This document shows, piece by piece, positions 26,439 through 34,323 of a stretch of DNA of 64,000 nucleotides (the stretch's first letter is position 1; each line of letters opens with the position of its first letter). A model generated the notes under the pieces. That model made no database searches, was not told where the DNA came from, and saw only the letters and a program-made list of their open reading frames with translations. Where the stretch lies: contig NZ_SZQA01000012.1 of assembly GCF_005233835.1 (NCBI RefSeq), forward strand, positions 62,001 to 126,000, in the 5' to 3' direction. Made by a program: the position numbers and the translations under genes. The DNA is from Herbidospora galbida. Lineage in GTDB: Bacteria; Actinomycetota; Actinomycetes; Streptosporangiales; Streptosporangiaceae.

Positions 26439-26455
26439 TACGCCATCGTAAGTTA
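26434..26455. promoter_or_regulatory. Operator-like inverted repeat 2, desaturase promoter
   Basis: The 9-base arms TAACCTACG and CGTAAGTTA (one mismatch) flank CCAT. It overlaps repeat 1, and its distal end overlaps a third dyad, TTAGGA-AG-TCCTAA (26453-26466). Confidence 0.6.
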
Positions 26456-26622
26456 GGAAGTCCTAAGTCGAGAATGGGGAGAAGGTGTATCGTGGGCGGC
26501 CATCTCATGGCGCGAAACTGTCTTGCCGACAAAGCCCCTGGTCTGCTATGGCGTGGCACGTTCCGGAAGTGACGCTTAACCACCATCCTTTCCGTGGGTG
26601 TGCCCGGTAAGCTTGGTGGCGA

Positions 26623-26698
26623 TCCGGCGTTGGGTAATTGGCAGCCCGCCAACCTTTGGAGTTGGTTTGTCCTGGTTCGAGTCCAGGCGCCGGAACCA
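26623..26698 (+). tRNA. tRNA-Gln (anticodon UUG)
   Basis: The 7-bp acceptor stem is TCCGGCG / CGCCGGA. The anticodon arm is CCAAC-CTTTGGA-GTTGG, giving anticodon TTG, and the T arm is CCTGG-TTCGAGT-CCAGG. Discriminator A and an encoded CCA end the gene. A plausible promoter (TTGCCG, 18 bases, TATGGC) lies about 70 bp upstream. A tRNA-Gln just before glmU is usual in actinobacteria. Confidence 0.95.
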
Positions 26699-26793
26699 AA
26701 TTGCGTCTCAGGTAAGCTCACCTTGTCGAGCGGGTGACCGTGCGGCATCCGTCAGCTGACCGTTTCGTTCGCGGATCCGAGGGAGCTCCCACA

Positions 26794-28227
26794 GTGAGTG
26801 CGCCGCGCCCGGCCGCCGTCATCGTCCTCGCCGCCGGCGAGGGCACCCGGATGAAGTCCGCCACCCCCAAGGTCCTTCACGAGGTCTGCGGCCGCACACT
26901 CGTCGGCCACATGCTGCACGCCTCCCGGGAGCTTGAGCCCGAGCGGCTGATCGTGGTGGTGGGGCACGCCCGGGAGCAGGTCGCGGCCCATCTGTCGGCC
27001 GCTTTCCCCGAGGTGACTCCGGTCGTCCAGGAACAGCAGAACGGCACCGGCCACGCCGTCCGGATGGTGCTCGAGAACGTCGGCGTGATCGAGGGAACGG
27101 TCCTGGTCGTGTACGGCGACACGCCCCTCCTGCGCGGATCGACGCTGGCCGGGCTGCTCGACCGGCACTCCGCCGACGGCAACGCGGTCACCGTGCTGAC
27201 GGCCCACGTGCCCGACCCGACCGGCTACGGCCGCATCGTCCGCGGCGACGACGGCGCGGTCCTCGCGATCGTCGAGCACAAGGACGCCACGTCCGAACAG
27301 CTGGCCATCGACGAGATGAACTCCGGCGTCTACGCCTTCGACGGCGCCCTCCTGGCAGATGCCGTCAAGCGCGTGTCGACCGCCAACTCCCAGGGCGAGG
27401 AATACCTGACCGACGTGCTGTCGATCCTCCGCGAGGAGGGCCACCGCGTCGGCGCCCACGTCGCCGCCGACCACGTCGAGGTCGAGGGCGTCAACAACAA
27501 GGCCCAGCTCGCGTTCGTCCGCCGGGTCCTCAACGACCGCATCCTCCACGATCACATGATCAACGGAGTGACGATCGTCGACCCGGCCTCGACCTGGATC
27601 GACGCCGATGTCAGGCTGGAAGCCGACGCCGTCATCCACCCCGGCACCCAGCTCCACGGATCATCGTCCGTGGGCGCGGGCGCCGAGGTCGGCCCGGCCT
27701 CCACTCTGACCGACACCGTCGTCGGCGCGGACGCCGTGGTCCGCAACGCCGTCTGCGACTCGGCCGAGATCGGCCCCGGAGCGTCGGTGGGCCCCTTCGC
27801 CTACCTGCGCCCGGGAACGCGGCTGGGCGCGAAGGGCAAGATCGGAACCTACGTCGAGACCAAGAACGCCGTCATCGGCACCGGCTCCAAGGTGCCCCAT
27901 CTGAGCTACGTCGGCGACGCGACGATCGGCGAGGGCGCCAACATCGGCGCCGCGACCGTCTTCGTCAACTACGACGGCGTCGACAAGCACCACACCACCG
28001 TGGGCGACCATGCCCGCGTGGGCAGCGACACCATGCTCGTCGCGCCGCTGACGATCGGCGAAGGCGCCTACACGGCCGCCGGCTCGGTGATCGTCAACGA
28101 CGTCCCCCCCGGCGCGATGGCCGTGGCACGCGGCCGTCAGCGCAACGTCGAGGGCTGGGTGATCCGCCGCAGGTCCGGCACCAAGTCGGCCGAGGCGGCC
28201 CAGCGGGCCCTCGAAGAAGGTTCATAA
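26794..28227 (+). CDS. glmU: Bifunctional UDP-N-acetylglucosamine pyrophosphorylase / glucosamine-1-phosphate acetyltransferase
   Basis: The 477-residue enzyme makes UDP-GlcNAc for peptidoglycan and surface glycans. The N-terminal uridylyltransferase domain opens AAVIVLAAGEGTRMKS and has VYGDTPLL. From about residue 250 a left-handed beta helix of hexapeptide repeats carries the acetyltransferase, with YLRPGTRLG, KNAVIGTGSKVPHLSYVGD and NYDGVDKHHT. I prefer GTG 26794, with GGGAG about 9 bases upstream, over GTG 26734, which adds 20 unrelated residues. It is followed by prs as in Rv1018c-Rv1017c. Confidence 0.96.
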   Translation: MSAPRPAAVIVLAAGEGTRMKSATPKVLHEVCGRTLVGHMLHASRELEPERLIVVVGHAREQVAAHLSAAFPEVTPVVQEQQNGTGHAVRMVLENVGVIEGTVLVVYGDTPLLRGSTLAGLLDRHSADGNAVTVLTAHVPDPTGYGRIVRGDDGAVLAIVEHKDATSEQLAIDEMNSGVYAFDGALLADAVKRVSTANSQGEEYLTDVLSILREEGHRVGAHVAADHVEVEGVNNKAQLAFVRRVLNDRILHDHMINGVTIVDPASTWIDADVRLEADAVIHPGTQLHGSSSVGAGAEVGPASTLTDTVVGADAVVRNAVCDSAEIGPGASVGPFAYLRPGTRLGAKGKIGTYVETKNAVIGTGSKVPHLSYVGDATIGEGANIGAATVFVNYDGVDKHHTTVGDHARVGSDTMLVAPLTIGEGAYTAAGSVIVNDVPPGAMAVARGRQRNVEGWVIRRRSGTKSAEAAQRALEEGS

Positions 28228-28292
28228 CAGTTCAAGGCGCGGGTAGACCCGCGTATCACTCGGTTTCCCCGGGGCCAGGAGGAGCAAGTCGC

Positions 28293-29270
28293 ATGAGCGG
28301 GATCCAGACCATGGGCCAGAAGAACCTGATGTTCTTCTCGGGCCGGGCATACCCACAGCTTGCCGAGGAGGTCGCGCGCAACCTGGGGGTGGAGATCACC
28401 CCGACCTCCCTGCGTGACTTCGCCAACGGAGAGATCTACGTCCGCTACCTCGAATCGGTCCGGGGCTGCGACGCGTTCGTGATCCAGAGCCACACGGCTC
28501 CGATCAACCAGTGGATCATGGAACAACTGATCATGGTGGACGCCCTGAAGCGGGCCTCGGCCAAACGGGTGACCGTCATCATGCCCTTCTTCGGGTACGC
28601 CCGGCAGGACAAGAAGGGCCGGGGACGCGAGCCCATCACGGCGCGGCTGATGGCCGACCTGTTCAAGCAGGCCGGCGCCGACCGGCTGATGTCGATCGAC
28701 CTGCACACCTCGCAGATCCAGGGCTTCTTCGACGGCCCGGTCGACCACCTGTTCGCCATGCCGATCTTGATCGACTACCTGCGCGACAAGATCGACCCGG
28801 CGACGACGACCATCGTCTCGCCCGACACCGGGCGTGTGCGGCTCGCCGAGCGGTGGTCCGACGCCCTCGGCACGCCGGTGGCCTTCATCCACAAGCGGCG
28901 CGACCTCGACGTGGCGAACCAGGTGAAGGTGAACGAGGTCGTGGGCAAGGTGCGCGGCCGGACCTGCGTGCTGATCGACGACATGATCGACACGGGCGGC
29001 TCGATCTGCAAGGCGGCCGACGCGCTGTACGACCACGGGGCGACGAACGTGATCGTGGCCGCGACCCATGCGGTGTTCTCCGACCCGGCCGTCGATCGGC
29101 TGAAGAACTCGGCGATCTCCGAGGTCATCGTGACGAACACGCTGCCGATCTCGGAGGAGCAGCGCTTCGACAAGCTGACGGTGCTGTCGATCGCGCCGCT
29201 GATCGCCAGGGCCATCACCGAGGTGTTCACCGACGGCTCGGTGACGAGCCTGTTCGAGGGCGACTCGTAG
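28293..29270 (+). CDS. prs: Ribose-phosphate pyrophosphokinase (PRPP synthetase)
   Basis: The 325-residue cytosolic enzyme makes PRPP from ribose-5-phosphate and ATP. It contains MFFSGRAYPQLAEEVARNLG, the ATP loop GYARQDKKGRGREPIT, the flexible loop KRRDLD and the PRPP-binding motif VLIDDMIDTGGSI. The ATG has a good SD (AGGAGG). It lies 65 bp after glmU. PRPP also feeds polyprenyl-phosphoribose pathways in actinobacteria. Confidence 0.97.
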   Translation: MSGIQTMGQKNLMFFSGRAYPQLAEEVARNLGVEITPTSLRDFANGEIYVRYLESVRGCDAFVIQSHTAPINQWIMEQLIMVDALKRASAKRVTVIMPFFGYARQDKKGRGREPITARLMADLFKQAGADRLMSIDLHTSQIQGFFDGPVDHLFAMPILIDYLRDKIDPATTTIVSPDTGRVRLAERWSDALGTPVAFIHKRRDLDVANQVKVNEVVGKVRGRTCVLIDDMIDTGGSICKAADALYDHGATNVIVAATHAVFSDPAVDRLKNSAISEVIVTNTLPISEEQRFDKLTVLSIAPLIARAITEVFTDGSVTSLFEGDS

Positions 29271-29290
29271 TCGAGGGCGCGGGCTTCCTC

Positions 29291-29315
29291 GCTCCCCGGT
29301 GCCGTGCCGGGGAGC
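29291..29315 (+). terminator. Stem-loop after prs
   Basis: A 9-bp perfect stem, GCTCCCCGG / CCGGGGAGC, encloses a 7-base loop 20 bp after the prs stop. There is no U-tract, as is common for actinobacterial terminators. Confidence 0.6.
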
Positions 29316-29366
29316 CTTCAGCCGGAAAGTCGGTGTCGTTGACCCCGGCTGGGGAACGGCCACGGA

Positions 29367-29684
29367 ATGAACTCCGATGTCGACCTCATGGCCAGCGCGG
29401 GCGAGTGTTTGGAGAAAGCACGAAGCTCGGCCCACGGGCGCAACGCCCACTTGGTGCTCCACGACGGCCCGCTGCGTCAAACGCTGATCGCCCTGACGGC
29501 CACCTCCGAACTGGCCGAGCATGACGCGCCGCCGGCCGCGAGCCTTCATGTCCTGACCGGATCAGTCGTCCTCAACGGAACCACGCACCACAGCGGCGCG
29601 CTGATCCCGATCCCGCACCACCGCCACAGCCTGAGAGCAGTGGAAGACTCCGTTGTGCTTCTGACCACGGTCACCGGAATCTGA
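29367..29684 (+). CDS. Small cupin-like protein
   Basis: The 105-residue protein has a cupin-like pattern: SLHVLTGSVVLNGTTHHSGALIPIPHHRHSLRAVEDSVVLLTT, that is, beta strands with a His-rich turn and the buffering-type HSLRAVEDS strand. It resembles small cupins annotated as cytoplasmic with unknown ligand. Composition is somewhat less GC-rich than the neighbours, and the SD is weak. It separates prs from rplY, where mycobacteria have a different small gene. Confidence 0.7.
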   Translation: MNSDVDLMASAGECLEKARSSAHGRNAHLVLHDGPLRQTLIALTATSELAEHDAPPAASLHVLTGSVVLNGTTHHSGALIPIPHHRHSLRAVEDSVVLLTTVTGI

Positions 29685-29808
29685 CCCAGGCCACCGGGTC
29701 GGGGCGGGTCGGGCCTTGCACTAGGCTGGAGAGAGTGCCTGTAACGCCTTCCGCTAGGGCGGGTGAGGGGTGGCGCTAAATCCGAATCGAGATCCCTAGG
29801 AGATCGTC

Positions 29809-30441
29809 GTGTCCGAAGTCAAGATCGCTTCCGAGCTGCGTGACCAGTTCGGCAAGGGCGCCGCTCGCAAGATCCGCCGCGCCAACCAGGTGCCCGTCGT
29901 CCTCTACGGGCACGGCACCGAGCCGCGTCACCTCACGATGCCCGGCCACGACCTGCTCCTCGCGCTCCGCACGCCCAACGTCCTCATCCGCATCGAGGGC
30001 GCGGTCAACGAGCTCGCTCTGCCCAAGGGCGTGCAGCGTGACCCGATCAAGGGCTTCCTGGAGCACGTCGACCTGATCCTGGTTCGCCGGGGCGAGAAGG
30101 TCACCATCGAGATGCCGGTGACCGTCTCCGGCGACGTCGTCAACGGCGCCATCCTCGACCAGCAGCTCGTGCAGATCTCGGTCGAGGCCGAGGCCACCAG
30201 CCTGCCGACCGGTGTCGAGATCGACGTCGACGGCAAGGACGTCGGCTTCACCGTCACCGCGGGTGACCTCGACCTGCCGAAGGGCACCACCCTCGCGGTC
30301 GAGCCCGACACGCTGGTGCTGCACGTCATCGCCGCGCCCACCGCCGACCTGCCCGAGGAGGGCGAGGCCGCTGCCGAGGCGCCCGCCGCCGAGGCCGGCG
30401 ACGAGGCCGCCGAGGGCGAGCCGGCTGCCGCCGCCGAGTAA
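29809..30441 (+). CDS. rplY: 50S ribosomal protein L25/general stress protein Ctc
   Basis: The 210-residue protein binds 5S rRNA. An N-terminal L25 domain (about 1-92, KIASELRDQFGKGAARKIRR and YGHGTEPRHLTMP) is followed by the Ctc/TL5 C-terminal beta domain (about 97-185). The tail is Ala/Glu-rich and acidic (about 185-210). The start is GTG with AGGAGA upstream. It precedes pth with a strong terminator between them. Confidence 0.95.
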   Translation: MSEVKIASELRDQFGKGAARKIRRANQVPVVLYGHGTEPRHLTMPGHDLLLALRTPNVLIRIEGAVNELALPKGVQRDPIKGFLEHVDLILVRRGEKVTIEMPVTVSGDVVNGAILDQQLVQISVEAEATSLPTGVEIDVDGKDVGFTVTAGDLDLPKGTTLAVEPDTLVLHVIAAPTADLPEEGEAAAEAPAAEAGDEAAEGEPAAAAE

Positions 30442-30452
30442 GGCGTTTCTGT

Positions 30453-30487
30453 AAGGTCCCCCACAGGGAGACCCTGTGGGGGACCTT
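30453..30487 (+). terminator. Strong stem-loop after rplY
   Basis: A 16-bp perfect stem (AAGGTCCCCCACAGGG / CCCTGTGGGGGACCTT) has a 3-base loop. It lies between the rplY stop and the pth start and may attenuate read-through into pth. Confidence 0.85.
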
Positions 30488-30507
30488 TCCGTGTGAGGAG
30501 ACATGCA

Positions 30508-31098
30508 GTGGACCGCTGGCTGATCGCCGGGCTGGGCAATCCCGGGCCCGAGTACGCCGGGAACCGGCACAACGCGGGCTTCATGGTGGCCGACGAACTG
30601 GCCGCGCGGGTCGGCGGGCGGTTCAAGGCCCACCGCTCACGCGCGGAGGTGCTCGAAGGGCGGCTGGCCGGGGTGCCGGTGGTGCTGGCTAAGCCCATGA
30701 CGTACATGAACCTGTCGGGCGGGCCGGTGAAGGCCCTCGCCGACTTCTACAAGACCGGGCTGAACCTCATCGTCGTCCACGACGAACTCGACGTGCCCTA
30801 TGGCGCGCTGCGCGCCAAGAAGGGCGGCGGCGACAACGGGCACAACGGGCTGAAGTCGATCACGAAGGCGCTGACCGCCGAATACCTGCGGCTGCGGTTC
30901 GGGATCGGGCGGCCTCCGGGGCGCATGGACACGGCCGTCTACGTGCTGAAGGACTTCGCCACCGCCGAGCGCAAAGACCTGCCGTTCCTGGTCGACCGGG
31001 CGGCCGACATGGTCGAGTCGCTGATGGTCGACGGGCTCGAACCGACGCAGAACAAGTTCCACGCCGCCGACCTCAACCCGGTCAAGCCGCCGCGCTAG
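30508..31098 (+). CDS. pth: Peptidyl-tRNA hydrolase
   Basis: The 196-residue enzyme releases tRNA from peptidyl-tRNA that dropped off ribosomes. It has [18 protein letters not shown] with the catalytic histidine, [18 protein letters not shown] and [15 protein letters not shown] chose GTG 30508, with GAGGAG 7 bases upstream; the longer frame from 30493 adds five residues. It overlaps the convergent LysR gene by 17 bases. Confidence 0.95.
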   Translation: MDRWLIAGLGNPGPEYAGNRHNAGFMVADELAARVGGRFKAHRSRAEVLEGRLAGVPVVLAKPMTYMNLSGGPVKALADFYKTGLNLIVVHDELDVPYGALRAKKGGGDNGHNGLKSITKALTAEYLRLRFGIGRPPGRMDTAVYVLKDFATAERKDLPFLVDRAADMVESLMVDGLEPTQNKFHAADLNPVKPPR

Positions 31099-32008
31099 CC
31101 CATTCGGGGGTCCACGTGCCGGCTCCGGGCCGGACCCTGCCCAGATGGTCGCGCAGGTCGGCGAGCGCGGCGTGCGGGTTGCCGCGCCGCCAGATCAGCG
31201 AGTGGGGGTAGACCGGGGTCGGATCCTGTACGGATATGCGACGCAACCCCTGCTCGGAAGGCCAGACCAGCCGGGTCCGCTCGCCCACGAAGGTCGCCAG
31301 CGACGGCGACCCGGCGAGCGTGTCGAGCAGCGGCTCGGTGCCGAAGCCGGGCCCGGTGACCTCGATGCCGAGCCCGAACGCTGTGCCCAGCGCGTCGTAG
31401 TAGGCGGCCCACTCGGTCCCGGCCACGATGCCGGGCATCCAGATCCGGTGCCCCGCCAGGTCGGCCGGGGTGACCGACGGCGCGTCGGCCAGCGGATGGC
31501 CCGGCCCGGTGAGCAGTTGCACGGGCTCGTCGAACACCCTGACCGCCCCGATGTCACCCGAGAGCCGCGACCGGTCGACGGCGCGGAACGACGCGTCGAT
31601 CGAGCCCGAGGTGAGCGCCTCGACGGCCGCGCCCGCGTCGAAGAGGGTCACGACGTCGAGCTCGACCTCCGGACGCGCGCGGTGGAACCCGCCCAGCACC
31701 GAGGCGGGCGCGAGCCGCCGCCCGATCACGTCGACCCGCAGCGCCCGGCGGCCGGGCCGGACGCTGGCGAGCGCCCGTTCCTCCACCCTGAGCAGCTCGC
31801 GGGCGTGCGGCAGGAAGGCCTGCCCGTCGGCGGTGAGCCGCGCCCCCGTGGCGGTTCGGGTGAACAACCGCACCCCGAGGCCGCGCTCCAGCGTGGCGAT
31901 GCGCTTGGACACGGCCTGCTGCGTGATCGACAGGTCGTCGGCGGCGTCTTGGAACCGGCCCGCGTCGACGACGGCAACGAAACTGCGCACGACGTCCAGA
32001 TCCACCAC
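31082..32008 (-). CDS. LysR-family transcriptional regulator
   Basis: The 308-residue protein has an N-terminal winged HTH (about 3-62: [20 protein letters not shown], then [20 protein letters not shown]) and a periplasmic-binding-like effector domain. It starts at tandem GTG codons. It diverges from an MFS transporter gene, the standard arrangement for a LysR regulator and its target. A dyad lies in the short spacer. Confidence 0.92.
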   Translation of the reverse strand: MVDLDVVRSFVAVVDAGRFQDAADDLSITQQAVSKRIATLERGLGVRLFTRTATGARLTADGQAFLPHARELLRVEERALASVRPGRRALRVDVIGRRLAPASVLGGFHRARPEVELDVVTLFDAGAAVEALTSGSIDASFRAVDRSRLSGDIGAVRVFDEPVQLLTGPGHPLADAPSVTPADLAGHRIWMPGIVAGTEWAAYYDALGTAFGLGIEVTGPGFGTEPLLDTLAGSPSLATFVGERTRLVWPSEQGLRRISVQDPTPVYPHSLIWRRGNPHAALADLRDHLGRVRPGAGTWTPEWASAAA

Positions 32009-32016
32009 CGCAGGCT

Positions 32017-32031
32017 ACAACTCCGCGTTGT
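32017..32031. promoter_or_regulatory. LysR-type dyad
   Basis: ACAAC-TCCGC-GTTGT is a perfect 5-bp-arm dyad in the 71-bp spacer between divergent lysR and MFS genes. It is of the size and place expected for a LysR recognition site. Confidence 0.5.
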
Positions 32032-32079
32032 GCCCGCCGGACCGATGGTTGTTTGAGGGGATCGGCGGCGGCCGATTGG

Positions 32080-33264
32080 ATGACCGTCGTGGATCGGCGG
32101 TTCGGGTGGGTGTGGGCGGCGTACGCGGTGAGCGCGTATGGCACGTGGCTGGGGTTCGGGGCGTTTCCGCTGATCGCGGTGCTCGTGCTCGACGTCGGGC
32201 CGGCGCAGGTGTCGGCACTGTCGGCCGCCGGGCTGGCCGTGGGGGCGGTGGTCGCGGTGCCGCTCGGGCCGTGGGTGGAGTTCCGGGTCAAGCGGCAGGT
32301 GATGGTCGCGGCGGACCTGGTCAGGTTCGCGGCCCTCGCGAGCGTGCCCGTCGCGTACATGGCCGGGTGGCTGAGCTTCGCCCAGCTCGTCGTCGTCTCG
32401 GTGGTCGCCGCGGCGGCGAAGATCGCCTTCAACGCCGCCGCCGGGGCCTACCTGAAGGGGCTGCTCTCCCCGCCGGACCTGCTCGTCGCCAATGGGCGGC
32501 TGGAGTCGACGATGTGGTCGGCCAGCGTGGTCGGCCCGCCGCTCGGCGGGGCCGCGATCGGGGTGTTCGGCCCGGTGGTGACGGTGCTGGCCGACGCGGT
32601 CAGCTATCTGGTGTCGGCGCTGTGCGTCCGGGCGGCCGGCGGCGGCGAGCCGCCTCCGGCGCCGCGCCCGGGACGGCTTCGGCCCGCCGACCTGCTCGAC
32701 GGGTGGCGCGAGATCCTGGCGCACCGGGCGCTGCGGCGGCTGTTCTGCACCACGGTCCTGTTCAACGGCCTGCTGCTGGCCACCGAACCGCTGCTGGCCG
32801 TCCTGCTGCTCGACCGGCTCGGCTTCACCCCGTGGCAGTACGGGCTGGTCTTCGCCCTCCCGTGCCTGGGCGGCCTGGCCGGGGCGCGGCTGGCGCGGCG
32901 GCTCGTGGCCCGGTTCGGCCAGAGCCGGGTGCTGCGCGTGGCGGGCCTGCTTCGGACGTGCTGGCCCGTGTGGCTGGCGTTCGTGCAGCCGGGCGTGCCC
33001 GGGATCGTGCTGGTGATCGTCGTCCAGTTCGGGCTGGTGTTCTGCTGCGCGGTGTTCGCGCCGGTGCTGGCGACGTACCGGCTGGAGCGGATCGCCCCCG
33101 ACCGGGTGGCCCGCACCCTGACCGCCTGGTCGGTCACCGGCAGCCTCGCCGTCGCGGCGCTGACCGCGCTCTGGGGCCTGCTGGCCGCCGTCGTCGGTCC
33201 CCGGGAGGCCGTCGCGGCGGCCGGGGTGCTGATCCTTCTGACCGGGTTGTCAGGGAAGCCCTGA
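32080..33264 (+). CDS. Major facilitator superfamily transporter
   Basis: The 394-residue protein has about eleven to twelve hydrophobic segments, beginning FGWVWAAYAVSAYGTWLGFG, with the basic loop EFRVKRQV after helix 2 and a central Pro/Arg-rich cytoplasmic loop (about 195-215). It resembles the macrolide-efflux/MDR-like MFS group. The substrate is unknown. ATG 32080 is preferred; a TTG at 32053 would add nine residues. Its 3' end contains the first of two palindromes shared with the next promoter. Confidence 0.85.
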   Translation: MTVVDRRFGWVWAAYAVSAYGTWLGFGAFPLIAVLVLDVGPAQVSALSAAGLAVGAVVAVPLGPWVEFRVKRQVMVAADLVRFAALASVPVAYMAGWLSFAQLVVVSVVAAAAKIAFNAAAGAYLKGLLSPPDLLVANGRLESTMWSASVVGPPLGGAAIGVFGPVVTVLADAVSYLVSALCVRAAGGGEPPPAPRPGRLRPADLLDGWREILAHRALRRLFCTTVLFNGLLLATEPLLAVLLLDRLGFTPWQYGLVFALPCLGGLAGARLARRLVARFGQSRVLRVAGLLRTCWPVWLAFVQPGVPGIVLVIVVQFGLVFCCAVFAPVLATYRLERIAPDRVARTLTAWSVTGSLAVAALTALWGLLAAVVGPREAVAAAGVLILLTGLSGKP

Positions 33265-33265
33265 C
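33249..33265. promoter_or_regulatory. Palindrome 1, GTCAGGG-N3-CCCTGAC
   Basis: The perfect 7-bp arms GTCAGGG / CCCTGAC flank AAG and overlap the stop of the MFS gene. An identical-arm palindrome follows 27 bp downstream, so this pair is probably a double operator for the downstream gene. Confidence 0.7.
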
Positions 33266-33275
33266 GCACTAATTT

Positions 33276-33292
33276 GTCAGGGTATCCCTGAC
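33276..33292. promoter_or_regulatory. Palindrome 2, GTCAGGG-N3-CCCTGAC
   Basis: The same perfect arms flank TAT, 16 bp before the start of the zinc-finger HTH gene. The position would block transcription or translation initiation if bound. Confidence 0.7.
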
Positions 33293-33307
33293 GAAGAGGA
33301 GCGTCCC

Positions 33308-33679
33308 ATGACGGTGGAAGCGCGTATCCGGTGTTCCTTCTGCGGCAAGGCCGACACCGAGGTCGAGCGGATCGTCGCCGGTCCGGGCGTCTACATCTGC
33401 GACCAGTGCGTCGGCCTGGCCGTCATGGTCATCGAGCAGAGCGCCGCCCTGGCAGAAGAGGGCGAGCCGAAGCCGAAGCTCCCCATGTGGAGCTCCCTGT
33501 CCGACGACGAGATGCTCGGCCACATTCCGCGCGTCGCCGCCCACATCGACGCCACCGAGGCCGACCTGGTCGCCTGGGTGCGCGAACTGCGCCGCAGGGG
33601 CGTCACCTGGACGAAGATCGGCGAGTCCCTCGGCATCACCCGCCAGTCGGCCTGGGAGCGCTTCTCCGGCGAGGAGTGA
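33308..33679 (+). CDS. ClpX-type C4 zinc-finger protein with C-terminal HTH
   Basis: The 123-residue protein begins with a ClpX-like four-cysteine zinc finger (CSFCGKADTEVERIVAG and CDQC), followed by a ClpX-like helix. It has no AAA+ domain. The C-terminal half has a homeodomain-like HTH (ELRRRGVTWTKIGESLGITR, then QSAWERFSG). The combination suggests a small DNA-binding protein that uses the ClpX finger for dimerisation or partner contact. Twin GTCAGGG palindromes just upstream may be its own operators (inference). Confidence 0.8.
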   Translation: MTVEARIRCSFCGKADTEVERIVAGPGVYICDQCVGLAVMVIEQSAALAEEGEPKPKLPMWSSLSDDEMLGHIPRVAAHIDATEADLVAWVRELRRRGVTWTKIGESLGITRQSAWERFSGEE

Positions 33680-33682
33680 GTT

Positions 33683-34255
33683 TCACCCCTTCCATTCCAT
33701 GATGTTCTGGAACAGGTCTGCCTGTTCTATCGCGTCGTCGAGGGCGTGATGTGAGTGCGGATGCGTGGAACGTAGCTCTTTCGGCATCTGTCGTTTCGAC
33801 GACCAAGTGAGGGGAACACCCGCTTTCGCGGCATACAGGGTCTTGATGTCGAGCGCCCTCGAATGCCCGAACGGTGAATCGCCGGCGAAATTGATGAAGT
33901 ACCAGTACATCCACATCCAGTCGAACGACAATGGAAACGCGACTAACACCGGAGTCGTCCCGTCGCATACCTTTCGCACCCACGCCGCCGCCGACCTCAT
34001 CGCCTCTCTGGGGTCGCGGCCCTCACGGAGCAGCAGGTCACGGTCGAGGCCGCTGACCTCCAGCGCCGATGGCACGAATTCGTCGCTGATCGGCCGCAGT
34101 TCCGCGTAAAAGGTGGTCAGGGTCGGATCGTGCCGGGTGAACTCACGCCCGAGCCGCCGGCCCGCGACCGTCATCCCGAAACTCACCATGGAATATGGGC
34201 CGGGAATGGGGCCATCCGCCTCGATGTCGACGGAAATGTACGTCTCGGCTTTCAC
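33683..34255 (-). CDS. DEDDh 3'-5' exoribonuclease (Rv2179c-like)
   Basis: The 190-residue RNase-T-like protein has the first acidic motif SVDIEADG (D and E), an SFDWMWMYWYF middle aspartate motif, and HHALDDAIEQA with the final His and Asp. This matches the short exoribonucleases exemplified by mycobacterial Rv2179c. Base composition is clearly less GC-rich than its neighbours (codons such as TTC/TTG/AAA abound), which suggests later acquisition. It ends four bases from the zinc-finger gene stop and diverges from the priming glycosyltransferase gene. Confidence 0.85.
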   Translation of the reverse strand: MKAETYISVDIEADGPIPGPYSMVSFGMTVAGRRLGREFTRHDPTLTTFYAELRPISDEFVPSALEVSGLDRDLLLREGRDPREAMRSAAAWVRKVCDGTTPVLVAFPLSFDWMWMYWYFINFAGDSPFGHSRALDIKTLYAAKAGVPLTWSSKRQMPKELRSTHPHSHHALDDAIEQADLFQNIMEWKG

Positions 34256-34323
34256 TGAATTCTCCCAGGAGCTGGCGCTAGCATTCCTGCGGTTGTTAAA
34301 CGTTCGGTAAAGGGGGCTTGTGG

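Noticed and set aside
26389-26748. Upstream extension of the desaturase frame
   Set aside because: It would pass through the operator dyads and antisense to the tRNA-Gln gene; the family-like protein begins at 26388.
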